NCBI GenBank assembly: GCA_019358835.1
Contig: JAHHIH010000001.1
Span: 496,001-560,000, forward strand
Direction of reading: 5' to 3'
DNA: 64,000 bases
Source of the DNA: Tildeniella torsiva UHER 1998/13D
GTDB lineage: Bacteria > Cyanobacteriota > Cyanobacteriia > Phormidesmidales > Phormidesmidaceae
The notes under the pieces were generated by a model. That model saw only the letters and a list, made by a program, of their open reading frames with translations. It was not told the DNA's origin and ran no database searches. Of this stretch, positions 40,447 to 52,165 are shown piece by piece. Made by a program: the position numbers and the translations under genes. Numbering within the stretch: position 1 is the first letter of the stretch; every line of letters begins with the position of its first letter.

Positions 40447-41331
40447 GTGCAGAGTCACCCTATGCAACCCGACGGCCAACTAGCCTCGCCCCTTGACCTC
40501 AAATCCGGTGCGCCCAAGCGGTTGACCTTGGCGACCCCTGCCCCTGGTCAAAAAGAGGTTCAGCGGCGCGACAAGTATCGCGGCGCGGCCCTGGGCATGG
40601 TGTCAACGGAGAGCTTTCCAGCGGTGGTGGGCACGGCTGACGCCATGCTAAAAGCCGCCGACGTGCTGCTGGTGGGCTATGAAAAGACCGGCGGCGGGCA
40701 CTGCACCGCGATAGTGCGCGGGGGCATTTCCGACGTGCGCATGGCGGTAGAGGCTGGGGTTAAAACCGCCCAGGATTTTGGTCAGTTTGTCTCGTCAACG
40801 TTAATTCCGCGCCCGTTGCCCAACCTGGAGGCGGTGCTGCCCATCTGTGCCCGCTGGGACGAGCTGCGGCGCGAAGGCGGCAGTAAGCTGGGAAGTCAGG
40901 CTATTGGCCTGCTAGAGACCCGTGGCTTTCCGGCGATGGTGGGAGCCGCCGACGCCATGACTAAGTCTGCCGACGTGCAGCTGATGTCCCACGAGACGAT
41001 TGGCGAGGGCCTTTGCACTATTTTGATTCGGGGGTCGCTGCCCAATGTGGCGATCGCGATCGAAGCCGGCATGCACGAGGCTGAGCGCATCGGCGAGCTT
41101 CACGCGGTCATGGTCATCCCCCGACCTCTCGATGACCTGGTTGACTCGCTGCCCGTTATGGAAATGGAGCAGGAGCAGCCCGAACCCCTGCGCATTCCCC
41201 TCAATCTGGAGACCAAGCAGGAAGAAACCGAAGCCGAGCCAGTTCTGATCGAAGCGGCGGCGGAAGAGGCTGAACCCATCGCTCTGGAGCTGACCGTAGA
41301 CAAGGAAGAACTCGCCGACGAGGAGCTTTAG
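40447..41331 (+). CDS. ccmO: Carboxysome shell protein CcmO (tandem BMC domains)
   Basis: Two BMC domains: ALGMVSTESFPAVVGTADAMLKAADVLLVGYEKTGGG and AIGLLETRGFPAMVGAADAMTKSADVQLMSHETIGEG; acidic tail. GTG start, ATG at 40462. Confidence 0.93.
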   Translation: MQSHPMQPDGQLASPLDLKSGAPKRLTLATPAPGQKEVQRRDKYRGAALGMVSTESFPAVVGTADAMLKAADVLLVGYEKTGGGHCTAIVRGGISDVRMAVEAGVKTAQDFGQFVSSTLIPRPLPNLEAVLPICARWDELRREGGSKLGSQAIGLLETRGFPAMVGAADAMTKSADVQLMSHETIGEGLCTILIRGSLPNVAIAIEAGMHEAERIGELHAVMVIPRPLDDLVDSLPVMEMEQEQPEPLRIPLNLETKQEETEAEPVLIEAAAEEAEPIALELTVDKEELADEEL

Positions 41332-41438
41332 AGGGAACTAGAGAATTGTAAAGGGAGTTTTGCTTTGCCGTTTTTTTGGGTTGCTTTGGGCGACGCGGCT
41401 TTGGCGGTGCGGATGCGATCGCGCAATGAGAGCGATGT

Positions 41439-42512
41439 TTATGGTGAAGATGGCTCCTGCTCAGACTTAATTTTTCGATCTACCCATTGCTTGTTTTCCA
41501 GTACATTTACAGCGAGGGCAATCTGGCGAGGAGTGAACTTTCGCTTGCGATCGCTCCAAGCATAGGTCTGATGAATGACCTCATTCACAGAGCTAACCGC
41601 TTCGTTGTTGACAATCCAATGTACTGTGGACAGGAGCTCTAGGCCAAACGGCGACTCAAACCCTTCTACAAGGGCCGCCACTTTGTTGAAGCGATCGCGG
41701 GTATCGGGATACTGTTGTAAAAATGCGGTAGCATCCTTTACTGCTCCAGGTACTAGCTGAAGCGGCTTGTCGGGAGCATCGCCGCCATCGGCATAGCCCG
41801 AAACCAGATGGCCTTCAATAGCGCTTAGCACATGGCGCAGGTTTTCGGCATAAGGGCCGTAGGGTGCCTTTTGGTACTGAAGCCGCAGCGGCTCACCAGC
41901 CTCCTGCATAAAGTACATCAGCTTATGCACTTCTAGCAGGGTGACAGAGGGGTCGAGGAACCCGCTCAGGTAACGGTTCATTAGCCCTACTAAGGCAGCT
42001 CGGCCAGCGGTCATATTTGGTATCTGACGGTTACGCACCATCTCGTCAGCGACGGGCGCACCTTTAGGTTCGTAGACAACAACCCGCACATCTGTAAGGG
42101 GTTGTAGCACCGCCTCAATACGTGGTTTGACTGCTGCCCAGTCAAGCCCACCTAACCCGCTACCCAACGGCGGCACGGCAATGGACTGGATGTTGTATTG
42201 ACGTATAGTTTCCGCCAAGGCTTTTAGCCCTGAGTCAATGTCTTCTAGGCGGCTAGCCCCGCGCCAGTGGCGTTTAGTCGGAAAATTAATAATGTAGCGT
42301 GGGTTGGTAATCTGCCCGGTCTTAAATACAAACATACGCCCTGGCTGCACCTCTGCATTCTCACAGGCTGCTGCATAGGCTTTGAAGTTTGTCGGAAACG
42401 CTTTCTTAAACTGAAGCGCAATGCCACGACCCATCACACCCACACAGTTGACAGTGTTGACAAGGGCTTCGGCATCGTCTCGTAAAATATCGCCTTGCTT
42501 ATATTCAATCAT
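41439..42512 (-). CDS. darG: DarG-like macrodomain antitoxin (DNA ADP-ribosylglycohydrolase)
   Basis: Macrodomain MIEYKQGDILRDDAEALVNTVNCVGVMGRGIALQFKKAFP, VPPLGSGLGGLDW; C-terminal extension as in DarG; paired with DarT. Confidence 0.9.
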   Translation of the reverse strand: MIEYKQGDILRDDAEALVNTVNCVGVMGRGIALQFKKAFPTNFKAYAAACENAEVQPGRMFVFKTGQITNPRYIINFPTKRHWRGASRLEDIDSGLKALAETIRQYNIQSIAVPPLGSGLGGLDWAAVKPRIEAVLQPLTDVRVVVYEPKGAPVADEMVRNRQIPNMTAGRAALVGLMNRYLSGFLDPSVTLLEVHKLMYFMQEAGEPLRLQYQKAPYGPYAENLRHVLSAIEGHLVSGYADGGDAPDKPLQLVPGAVKDATAFLQQYPDTRDRFNKVAALVEGFESPFGLELLSTVHWIVNNEAVSSVNEVIHQTYAWSDRKRKFTPRQIALAVNVLENKQWVDRKIKSEQEPSSP

Positions 42513-42521
42513 CGCCGCTGC

Positions 42522-43163
42522 TTACCCGTAGTACCAATCTGTCTTGATCTCCACTGGGGGACGATGGCCACCAGCAGGCAATGCTTCCATTACCTGCTGG
42601 TATGTCGCCCTCGAATGCACCCCTATGCGTTCGACTAACTGCCAAGGGAAGCTATGTTCTATCAAAAACTCGGCCTGTTTGCCCTCTCTGCACGATTGCC
42701 ACTGCCCGGCTTGTACTGCGGCCCAGTTAATTTCGTTGAGCTGTGCCAAATCACAACGATCTTCAAAATAATAGGCCCCGGCGTTGGTCAAGGTAAAGGC
42801 CCAACGTCGCTTTTGCTGCTCTGTCCAAGCTACGCAAGTGTGCAGATCGGCCTGTAAATGTACTATTGGCCCTTGGCCACCGCTATAGGCGAGTTCACTG
42901 TTCTTTCGATAGATCAAATAGAGCATGATTGATCGTGGGCAAAAGTAAAACGGCACGCAGTCACCCACATGCAGCTCCGGGTGGCTAGTTAGGGTCAATT
43001 CATTGAGCCGCCGCTGTTTGATTTTGCTCATGCCAATAGTCGTACCTACTGATGAGCGCCGCAACACTTCTGCATCGCACCACAGGCAGGCATCGGCAAT
43101 AATCGACGGCAACCGGTCTACATGTACGATGTGGTAGATTTTGGGCTGAGCAGGCACAGTCAT
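42522..43163 (-). CDS. darT: DarT-like DNA ADP-ribosyltransferase toxin (DUF4433)
   Basis: YHIVHVDRLPSIIADACLWCDAEV, CVPFYFCPRSIMLYLIY, EFLIEHSFPWQLVERIGV; immediately upstream of darG. Confidence 0.9.
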   Translation of the reverse strand: MTVPAQPKIYHIVHVDRLPSIIADACLWCDAEVLRRSSVGTTIGMSKIKQRRLNELTLTSHPELHVGDCVPFYFCPRSIMLYLIYRKNSELAYSGGQGPIVHLQADLHTCVAWTEQQKRRWAFTLTNAGAYYFEDRCDLAQLNEINWAAVQAGQWQSCREGKQAEFLIEHSFPWQLVERIGVHSRATYQQVMEALPAGGHRPPVEIKTDWYYG

Positions 43164-43321
43164 GGAGACAACTCCTTAAGGCTAACCCCACCCCCGCCGA
43201 GGCATTTTTAGGGTTTTGGGTTGGGCAGCTTCGGTGGCGCGATTACGATCCGATATTAATCAACCCCAATTCCTCAACCATGATCATCACAAGCTAGTTG
43301 AATTGGGGCACCTTCACTATG

Positions 43322-44305
43322 TTACGGTCTACTCTCCTTTACCCATTCCCAAACCCGCTCCACTAAATCGCTGGCGTCGGCATCAAACCACTGCACCGCG
43401 GCCCGATTGTGAAACCAGGTGCGCTGGCGTTTGGCAAACTGGCGCGTGTGCTGCACGATGTCGGCCTGGGCGATCGCCAGCGAGATGTCTCCTCGCACAT
43501 AGCGCAGTATTTCGGCATAGCCCAAGGTTTGCAGCAGCGGCAGCTCGGGGCCATATTTCTCAGCCAAGCCGATGACCTCATCCACAAATCCCGCCTCAAC
43601 CATCGCCTGGGTGCGCTGGGCTATGCGACGTTCCAAAGCGAGGGCATCACAGTCGAGAGCCAGGTAGCGCACCGGATAGGCCGGAGGCGCTTCGCCCTGG
43701 AGGGCCGACATGGGCTGGCCAGTGACGTAGAACACCTCCAGAGCGCGCACTGTACGCACCGGGTCGTTGGGGTGAATGCGCTGGGCCGCCGCCGCATCCA
43801 GGCTGTTGAGCAGAGCGTAGCAGTGGGGCTGCCCCAGGGTCTCTAACTGCTGGCGCAGGGGGGGCTGGGGAGCCACGGGCGGAATCCGAAGCCCTTTCAC
43901 CACCGCATCTATATAGAGGCCAGTGCCCCCCACCAGCAGGGGCACCGTACCTGTCTGGTGAACGGTGTGAATGAGATCCTGGGCCTGGCGCTGGTACTGG
44001 GCCAGGGTGAGGGTTTCAGTCGGGTCGCAGATATCTATTAAGTAGTGGGGAATTTGCTGTCGATCGCAGGCCGAAGGTTTTGCGGTGCCAATATCAAACT
44101 CTCGATATACTTGTCGGGAATCGGCGCTGAGAATGACGCCCCGTTGATTTTGAGCAAGGGCCAGGCGCTGGGCTAGGGCGATCGCCAGCGACGACTTGCC
44201 CGTGGCCGTAGCACCGCCGACGACCAGCAAAAATGGTACAATTGAACTATATTCTGTCTTCTCCGGGGATGATGGTTCTAGTCGGGAAAATTTTGGTGAT
44301 TGCAT
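43322..44305 (-). CDS. miaA: tRNA dimethylallyltransferase
   Basis: VVGGATATGKSSLAIALAQRL, ILSADSRQVYREFDIGTAKPS, PLLVGGTGLYIDAVVKG. The ORF extends to 44437 but ATG at 44305 avoids overlapping gyrB. Confidence 0.93.
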   Translation of the reverse strand: MQSPKFSRLEPSSPEKTEYSSIVPFLLVVGGATATGKSSLAIALAQRLALAQNQRGVILSADSRQVYREFDIGTAKPSACDRQQIPHYLIDICDPTETLTLAQYQRQAQDLIHTVHQTGTVPLLVGGTGLYIDAVVKGLRIPPVAPQPPLRQQLETLGQPHCYALLNSLDAAAAQRIHPNDPVRTVRALEVFYVTGQPMSALQGEAPPAYPVRYLALDCDALALERRIAQRTQAMVEAGFVDEVIGLAEKYGPELPLLQTLGYAEILRYVRGDISLAIAQADIVQHTRQFAKRQRTWFHNRAAVQWFDADASDLVERVWEWVKESRP

Positions 44306-44359
44306 CCCTGGTTCATTCTTGAGCTGACGTTGCCTTAGAGCCCGCTGTGGCTGCTTTGT

Positions 44360-44368
44360 GCTATAATT
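44360..44368 (+). promoter_or_regulatory. Putative extended -10 promoter for gyrB
   Basis: TGCTATAAT ~65 bp upstream of the gyrB ATG; no good -35 at standard spacing. Confidence 0.4.
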
Positions 44369-44382
44369 TCTAGGTGTTTTGA

Positions 44383-46371
<1,989 letters not shown>

Positions 46372-46515
46372 AGGAAGCGCAAATAATTCGATAGAGCAGC
46401 CATCTTGCCCCTAAGATAGCGTCAGCGTCGTTGGGATGTAGCAATTCCCCCATCAGTGGGGTAGTTCCATCCCTGCGCGATTGCATCCTGTGGGTTGTTG
46501 GTTTGGGGGTAATCT

Positions 46516-46977
46516 ATGACGGCGATTCAACCGATTGTGCTTGAGGATGATGACGGAACGAGCTACACCATTTATGTAGAAACCGATGGGGTAGAACCTT
46601 ACGGCATGCCCGCCGCTCCACCTGCGGCTCCTCCACCTGCCGGACCGCCAGCGCCACCTCCAAACCGCTCCTACGACCCCGATGCTACCCGAGAGACTTA
46701 TAGTTGGCCGCCCAGCGAACCAACACGGGGGCTGGCGTCACCGATTAATGCGCAGCTGCAAACAGTTCACCAAACCATTCGCGCTTACACGGTGTATGCC
46801 TTGGGGGCATTCAAAAACCTGGCCGGGGCAGAGGTCGAAGATCTCAAGCTCAGCTTTGGCATCAAAATCAACGCTGATACCGGCATTCCCATGCTGGCCA
46901 AGGGCTCTATCGACGGCGACTTTAAAATCGAAGTCACCTGCAAGTTTCCTAAACACCAAGCGAGTCAGACCAGCTAG
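46516..46977 (+). CDS. Trypco1 / CU044_2847-family protein with Pro-rich insert
   Basis: C-terminal EDLKLSFGIKINADTGIPMLAKGSIDGDFKIEVTCKFP and N-terminal IVLEDDDGTSYTIYVET match the Trypco1 pattern; central APPAAPPPAGPPAPPPN. Confidence 0.6.
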   Translation: MTAIQPIVLEDDDGTSYTIYVETDGVEPYGMPAAPPAAPPPAGPPAPPPNRSYDPDATRETYSWPPSEPTRGLASPINAQLQTVHQTIRAYTVYALGAFKNLAGAEVEDLKLSFGIKINADTGIPMLAKGSIDGDFKIEVTCKFPKHQASQTS

Positions 46978-47136
46978 CAGGATTTACGTCGGTAACCTGA
47001 AACTGCGCTTCCCCTCTCAAACGCAAACAACTGACCTTAGGTTCAGTTGTTTATCGAATCGCTGAGCCCGTTCAAAGAAGCATCGAAGAGTTGGATGCCA
47101 GCGAAATACTGAAAAATTCTGTTGGCATGGCATTAA

Positions 47137-47174
47137 AAAAAGGTGGGTCAGTACTTATGCTGACCCACCTTTTT
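47137..47174. terminator. Bidirectional Rho-independent terminator
   Basis: Perfect 15-bp stem AAAAAGGTGGGTCAG-TACTTATG-CTGACCCACCTTTTT between convergent genes. Confidence 0.9.
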
Positions 47175-47194
47175 ATTGATTTGGAACCGATGGG

Positions 47195-48016
47195 CTAGCT
47201 TTCAGCAGAGCCAGCCAGCTTGACTTTCTTGGCCAAGCCGACCGTTTCAAGCAGGCGAATGGTCATCCAGGTCATATCAATTTCCCACCATTTGAGGCCG
47301 TGGCGGGCCGAGTACTGATAGGCGTGGTGGTTGTTGTGCCAGCCTTCGCCGTAGGTGAGCACGGCCACCCACCAGCAGTTGGTCGATTTGTCATCGGTGT
47401 CGTGGCTGCGGTAGCCAAACTTGTGGGTGGCGCTGTTCACCAGCCAGGTGCAGTGGTAGACCGCCACCAGGCGAACAAAGATGCCCCACAGCACAAAGGG
47501 CCAGCCGCCCAGGGCATAGAGCACTACGCCGAGGCCAACCTGAAGCAGCAGGAAATACTTTTCGCAGAATAGATAGAAGCGATCGTCTTTAATATCGCGG
47601 ATGAAGCGGTCAACCTCGTGGCGGGCGGGCACGTCGCGCAGCATCCAGCCCATGTGGCTCCACCAGAAGCCCTTGTTAGAGTCGTGGTGGTCAAGACTTT
47701 GGTCGGAGTAGGCATGGTGGTGGCGGTGCAGGCCAACCCACATAATCGGGCCGTGCTGGCAGGCGAGGGTGCCGCAAAAGACAAAGAAGTACTCCAGCCA
47801 CTTGGGCACCGTAAAACTACGGTGGGATACCAGCCTATGCCAGCCCAGGGTAATACCCAGGCAGCCGGTAAACCAGTGGAGCAGCAGCGCCACCCCGATC
47901 GCCGCCCAGGAAAAGTTAGCGGGCAGAAACGCCAGGGCCGCCATGGTGTGGACAAAAATCATGAAGCCAAGGGTGACCCAATCTCGGGACAAACGCTCGG
48001 TAGTTACAGCAGTCAT
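47195..48016 (-). CDS. desC: Acyl-lipid delta-9 fatty acid desaturase
   Basis: Histidine boxes HRLVSH, HRHHH, HNNHH. Confidence 0.92.
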   Translation of the reverse strand: MTAVTTERLSRDWVTLGFMIFVHTMAALAFLPANFSWAAIGVALLLHWFTGCLGITLGWHRLVSHRSFTVPKWLEYFFVFCGTLACQHGPIMWVGLHRHHHAYSDQSLDHHDSNKGFWWSHMGWMLRDVPARHEVDRFIRDIKDDRFYLFCEKYFLLLQVGLGVVLYALGGWPFVLWGIFVRLVAVYHCTWLVNSATHKFGYRSHDTDDKSTNCWWVAVLTYGEGWHNNHHAYQYSARHGLKWWEIDMTWMTIRLLETVGLAKKVKLAGSAES

Positions 48017-48137
48017 GCAAAGCTCTCAGAATTTTGGACAAGCGCCCCAGCAGGAATCCTCGGTAAGAATTTTGCTCAGGCAGAGTAAATGTAGGGGAGA
48101 ATAGTTACCCCTGTTTCTTAACGAAAAAAATTAACCA

Positions 48138-49367
48138 TTGCAACAATCAAACCTGATGATGCCGCCAGAATCGACACTTCTTCCGATTTTTTATGGAATT
48201 GACGCCCAGGTCAAGCAAAACCTGGCGCGAGTACTGGGGGCGTTTCGGCGACACCGGGTGGGTAGCCACCACTTTAACAGTGTGTCGGGCTACGGCCACG
48301 ATGATCTGGGTCGCGACACCCTCGATCGCGTGTTTGCCGATGTGATGCAGGCGGAGGCCGCCCTGGCGCGATCGCAGTTTGTCTCAGGCACCCATGCAAT
48401 CGCCTGCGCCCTGTACGGTGTACTGCGCCCTGGGGATGAAATGCTGGCCGTAGCAGGCACTCCCTACGACACCCTAGAAGAAGTAATTGGCTTGCGCGGC
48501 ACGGGCCAGGGATCGTTAGCAGAATTTGGGGTGTCCTATCGAGAGTTACCATTGAGCGCGACCCACAGCATCGACTGGGATGCTCTGACGACAGCAGTGG
48601 GGCCAAAAACCCGACTGGTGCACATCCAGCGATCGTGCGGCTACAGTTGGCGGTCAACCCTCACCATAGCCGAAATCGAAAAAATCGTAGGCATAGTAAA
48701 AGATCAGAATCCCACCGTTGTCTGTTTTGTCGATAACTGCTACGGCGAATTTTTAGAAGACCGTGAGCCCACCGCCGTCGGGGCCGATCTCATGGCCGGG
48801 TCGCTGATTAAAAACCCCGGCGGCACCATTGCCCCCACGGGCGGCTACGTAGCGGGCCGGGCCGACCTGGTGGCGGCCGCCGCCTCTCGCCTCACGGCCC
48901 CTGGCATTGGGGCCAGCGGTGGCTCTAGCCTCAACCTCAACCGTCTGCTCTACCAGGGGCTGTTTCTGGCCCCCCAAATGGTGGGCGAAGCGATGAAGGG
49001 CAACTATCTGCTGGCGGCCACCTTCGATGCCCTGGGTTACCCCGTTAACCCCGCCCCCAGCGCTCCCCAGCGCGACGTCATTCAGGCCATTCGCCTCGGC
49101 TCCCCCGAGAAGTTGATCGCCTTTTGTAGGGCCGTACAGCAGCATTCTCCCATCGATGCCTACGTGGAACCCGTCCCCGCCGCCATGCCCGGCTACGACA
49201 GCGAGCTGGTAATGGCTGGGGGCACCTTTATCGACGGCAGCACCTCAGAACTGTCCGCCGATGGCCCCCTGAGGGAGCCCTACATCGTCTACTGCCAGGG
49301 CGGCACCCACTGGACCCACGTGGCCCTGGCGGTGGAGGCTGCGGTAGAGGCGATCGGGCCGCTTTAG
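48138..49367 (+). CDS. Methionine gamma-lyase family / aluminium-resistance-like PLP protein
   Basis: VGSHHFNSVSGYGHDDLGRDTLDRVFADVMQAEAALARSQFVSGTHAIACALYGVLRPGDE; PLP Lys region GSLIKNPGG. Confidence 0.88.
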   Translation: MQQSNLMMPPESTLLPIFYGIDAQVKQNLARVLGAFRRHRVGSHHFNSVSGYGHDDLGRDTLDRVFADVMQAEAALARSQFVSGTHAIACALYGVLRPGDEMLAVAGTPYDTLEEVIGLRGTGQGSLAEFGVSYRELPLSATHSIDWDALTTAVGPKTRLVHIQRSCGYSWRSTLTIAEIEKIVGIVKDQNPTVVCFVDNCYGEFLEDREPTAVGADLMAGSLIKNPGGTIAPTGGYVAGRADLVAAAASRLTAPGIGASGGSSLNLNRLLYQGLFLAPQMVGEAMKGNYLLAATFDALGYPVNPAPSAPQRDVIQAIRLGSPEKLIAFCRAVQQHSPIDAYVEPVPAAMPGYDSELVMAGGTFIDGSTSELSADGPLREPYIVYCQGGTHWTHVALAVEAAVEAIGPL

Positions 49368-49450
49368 GGACGGGCTATCCACAAAAAGCTTGAGCAGACA
49401 GCCTTGTTCCCACCGACCTGGGCCATGCCCCTTGCCCAGGCACCGCTAAA

Positions 49451-49490
49451 AAGCGAGGGGCGATGGATTTGCATCCATCGCCCCTCGCTT
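49451..49490. terminator. Bidirectional terminator between the convergent MGL-family and psaL genes
   Basis: Perfect 17-bp stem AAGCGAGGGGCGATGGA-TTTGCA-TCCATCGCCCCTCGCTT. Confidence 0.85.
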
Positions 49491-49516
49491 CACAGAGTAA
49501 AGGTCACAGCAAGAAC

Positions 49517-49999
49517 CTAGCTGTGGCCACCGCTGACCAAGGTGGTCAGAATGGGCAAATTAGCCGCCAGCAGGTAGGCGAAGGTAGCCCCGCCGATGCC
49601 ACCGATTAAAAAGCTGCCCGCAAACTCGCTCCAGCCTTCGTCTGTTTCGAGACTGGCAGGAGGGGTAAAGGGAGTGGTGGTTTTGGTTACGGCATCGTTG
49701 ACGCCAGCACCGGAATAGATCGACAGGCAGGCGGTCAAAATAACCACCAGAGCTGCCGCGCTCAGCAGCCCGGCCAGGCCGGGAATTTCAGAATCGCGCA
49801 GGGGACCCAGCACGGCAAAGGGGCCATAGAGGAAATAGCCGTGGGCCATGCCAATCTCTAGGCCGCGCCGCTGGGGGGAAAGCCCCTTGCGGTAGGCGGG
49901 GAGGTTGCCGATGAACGCCCTTGAGAACGCAGAGGAATTAATCGGCGTTTCTAGGTTACCGATTTGTGGATCCCCAGCGGGCTGAATAAGGTCTGTCAT
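49517..49999 (-). CDS. psaL: Photosystem I reaction centre subunit XI
   Basis: GNLETPINSSAFSRAFIGNLPAYRKGLSPQRRGLEIGMAHGYFLYGPF. ATG at 49999 (MTDLIQPAGDPQIGNL) preferred over the 50032 start. Confidence 0.95.
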   Translation of the reverse strand: MTDLIQPAGDPQIGNLETPINSSAFSRAFIGNLPAYRKGLSPQRRGLEIGMAHGYFLYGPFAVLGPLRDSEIPGLAGLLSAAALVVILTACLSIYSGAGVNDAVTKTTTPFTPPASLETDEGWSEFAGSFLIGGIGGATFAYLLAANLPILTTLVSGGHS

Positions 50000-50122
50000 G
50001 GGGGGAAGTTTCTCCAACTCAAACAAAATCACAGCAAATAAGAAAAACGGTTTTTAGAAACATACGCCTCCAAAAACCATCTTTAGATTGTGCTCGCAAG
50101 GCAAACCTTGCGAGGTCTTTCC

Positions 50123-50248
50123 CTAGGGGTGCAGCAGCAAGTCGGGAAAGAAGCGATTGAACTCAATCAAAATACCGGCAGTGATCACCATCCACACGGT
50201 GGCTAGCACCGGGGCAGACGACAGGTACCGAAGCAGGTTGTTGTCCAT
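50123..50248 (-). CDS. psaJ: Photosystem I subunit IX (41 aa; not in ORF track)
   Basis: My translation of the minus strand: [41 protein letters not shown], a clear PsaJ. Confidence 0.95.
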   Translation of the reverse strand: MDNNLLRYLSSAPVLATVWMVITAGILIEFNRFFPDLLLHP

Positions 50249-50296
50249 AGTCTAATTCTCCTGGGTCGTGGTTCTGGGGGTAAGCAGAGAGACTGC

Positions 50297-50797
50297 CTAG
50301 CGAGGAGATACGGTGATCTCGTCGTTTTTGGCAAACATGGCCCCGCTGACAATGTCTTTGAAGGCAGTTAGAGGCCAAGCGACCCCAGACAGAGAGCACT
50401 TGATCGCCAGGGGCACATCAATAATGATCTCTTTGTCTTCAGGGTTTTTGTCGCCACGGACTGCAATCACGTAGGCGCGGCCTACCCAGCCAATCCAGCC
50501 AGCGATGTAGAGAAACAACAGGCTAGGAATCAAAAATTCCTTAGCGTGGGAGAGATCGCCACTTACCACTAGGTGGGGTAGACCGTCACTACCGCACAAC
50601 AGGGTGGAGCTACCATAGAAATTGAACCGAGCCTTGGCAGACTCAGTTTTGGCACCAGCGGCCCGCTTTAGAAACGCCTCGTTTTGGCCACAGGGGGTTA
50701 GACCTGCTACGTTGTCGCCAGCCAGGCTAGCGGAGGCCGGGGGGGCGAACCCAAACCAGAGAAACACTACAAGCGCTACAGCAAAAAACCGTCGCAT
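50297..50797 (-). CDS. psaF: Photosystem I subunit III
   Basis: [77 protein letters not shown]; signal peptide. Confidence 0.96.
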   Translation of the reverse strand: MRRFFAVALVVFLWFGFAPPASASLAGDNVAGLTPCGQNEAFLKRAAGAKTESAKARFNFYGSSTLLCGSDGLPHLVVSGDLSHAKEFLIPSLLFLYIAGWIGWVGRAYVIAVRGDKNPEDKEIIIDVPLAIKCSLSGVAWPLTAFKDIVSGAMFAKNDEITVSPR

Positions 50798-51015
50798 AAA
50801 CTGTTCCTTTTAATTACCGAAGAAACTAGGGCGATTTGAACGCAAAGTTAAGTTTTTTGAACAAAAATTCACCCAACTTGGTCGCCATAATACCCCGCGG
50901 TCGAACCCCCGTAAAGCTAAGATCGGTGGGGTGTTTACATCTCTACAAATTACGGCGCGGCCCACTCTAATTTGCTTCTGCGGCTTACTCTAGTTCCCCT
51001 CTAACGACAACCCCC

Positions 51016-52074
51016 ATGGCGACGATTTTGGCGATAGAAACCAGCTGTGATGAGACAGCGGCGGCGGTGGTGCGCGATCGCACCATCCTCAGCAATGTCG
51101 TGGCCTCACAGATTGACATTCACCAGCCCTACGGCGGCATTGTGCCCGAGGTCGCCTCGCGGCACCATGTCGCCACCCTCGGGGACAGCATCAGCACCGC
51201 CCTCGACCAGGCTGGGCTGGGCTGGGCCGGCATCGACGGGGTGGCCGCCACCTGCACACCGGGTCTGGTGGGCGCACTCCTGGTCGGGCTAACAGCAGGC
51301 AAAACGCTGGCCATGGTTCACCACAAGCCCTTCTTAGGGATTCACCATCTGGAGGGGCACATCTACGCCAACTACCTAGCCAGCCCCGATCTGAAGCCCC
51401 CTTACCTGTGTCTATTAGTGTCGGGGGGGCACACTAGCTTGATCTACGTCAAAGGCTGCGGCCAGTACCAAACCCTGGGCCAAACCCGCGACGACGCCGC
51501 TGGAGAAGCCTTCGATAAGGTGGCGCGCCTAATGGGTCTGGGCTACCCCGGTGGCCCCATCCTCGACCAGCTCGCCCAAACCGGCAACCCCAAAGCATTT
51601 CCGTTGCCCGAGGGCAATATCTCGCGGCCCGAGGGGGGCTTTCACCCCTACGATTCCAGCTTTAGCGGGCTGAAGACGGCGGTGCTGCGGCTGGTAGAAA
51701 AACTTCGAGAGGAGGGGGTTGATCCCCTACCCCTAGCCGATCTGGCCGCCAGCTTTCAGGCTACGGTGGCCCGCAGCTTGACCCGGCGAGTGGTAGCCTG
51801 CGCCCAGGCCTACGGCCTTACCACCGTGGCCGTGGGGGGTGGGGTCGCCGCCAATAGCGGCCTGCGGCAGCACCTCCAGCAGGCGGCGACCGACCACGGC
51901 CTGCGGGTGCTGTTTCCGCCCCTCAGCCTCTGTACCGACAATGCCGCCATGATCGGCTGCGCCGCCGCCGACCACCTCAAACAGGGGAACTCCTCAGGCT
52001 TTACCCTAGGGGCGCAGTCGCGCCTTGACCTGGCGCGAGTGATGGAGCTTTACGCGCCCATGCCAGCGGCTTGA
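51016..52074 (+). CDS. tsaD: tRNA N6-adenosine threonylcarbamoyltransferase
   Basis: [40 protein letters not shown]. Confidence 0.97.
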   Translation: MATILAIETSCDETAAAVVRDRTILSNVVASQIDIHQPYGGIVPEVASRHHVATLGDSISTALDQAGLGWAGIDGVAATCTPGLVGALLVGLTAGKTLAMVHHKPFLGIHHLEGHIYANYLASPDLKPPYLCLLVSGGHTSLIYVKGCGQYQTLGQTRDDAAGEAFDKVARLMGLGYPGGPILDQLAQTGNPKAFPLPEGNISRPEGGFHPYDSSFSGLKTAVLRLVEKLREEGVDPLPLADLAASFQATVARSLTRRVVACAQAYGLTTVAVGGGVAANSGLRQHLQQAATDHGLRVLFPPLSLCTDNAAMIGCAAADHLKQGNSSGFTLGAQSRLDLARVMELYAPMPAA

Positions 52075-52165
52075 CGCTACACTGGGGGCTGGGGGATTGC
52101 TAGGGTGCGATCGCCCAGGCTTCACATACCAGCGTTCACCTACGAGCTAGGGTTGATTAGACTCT

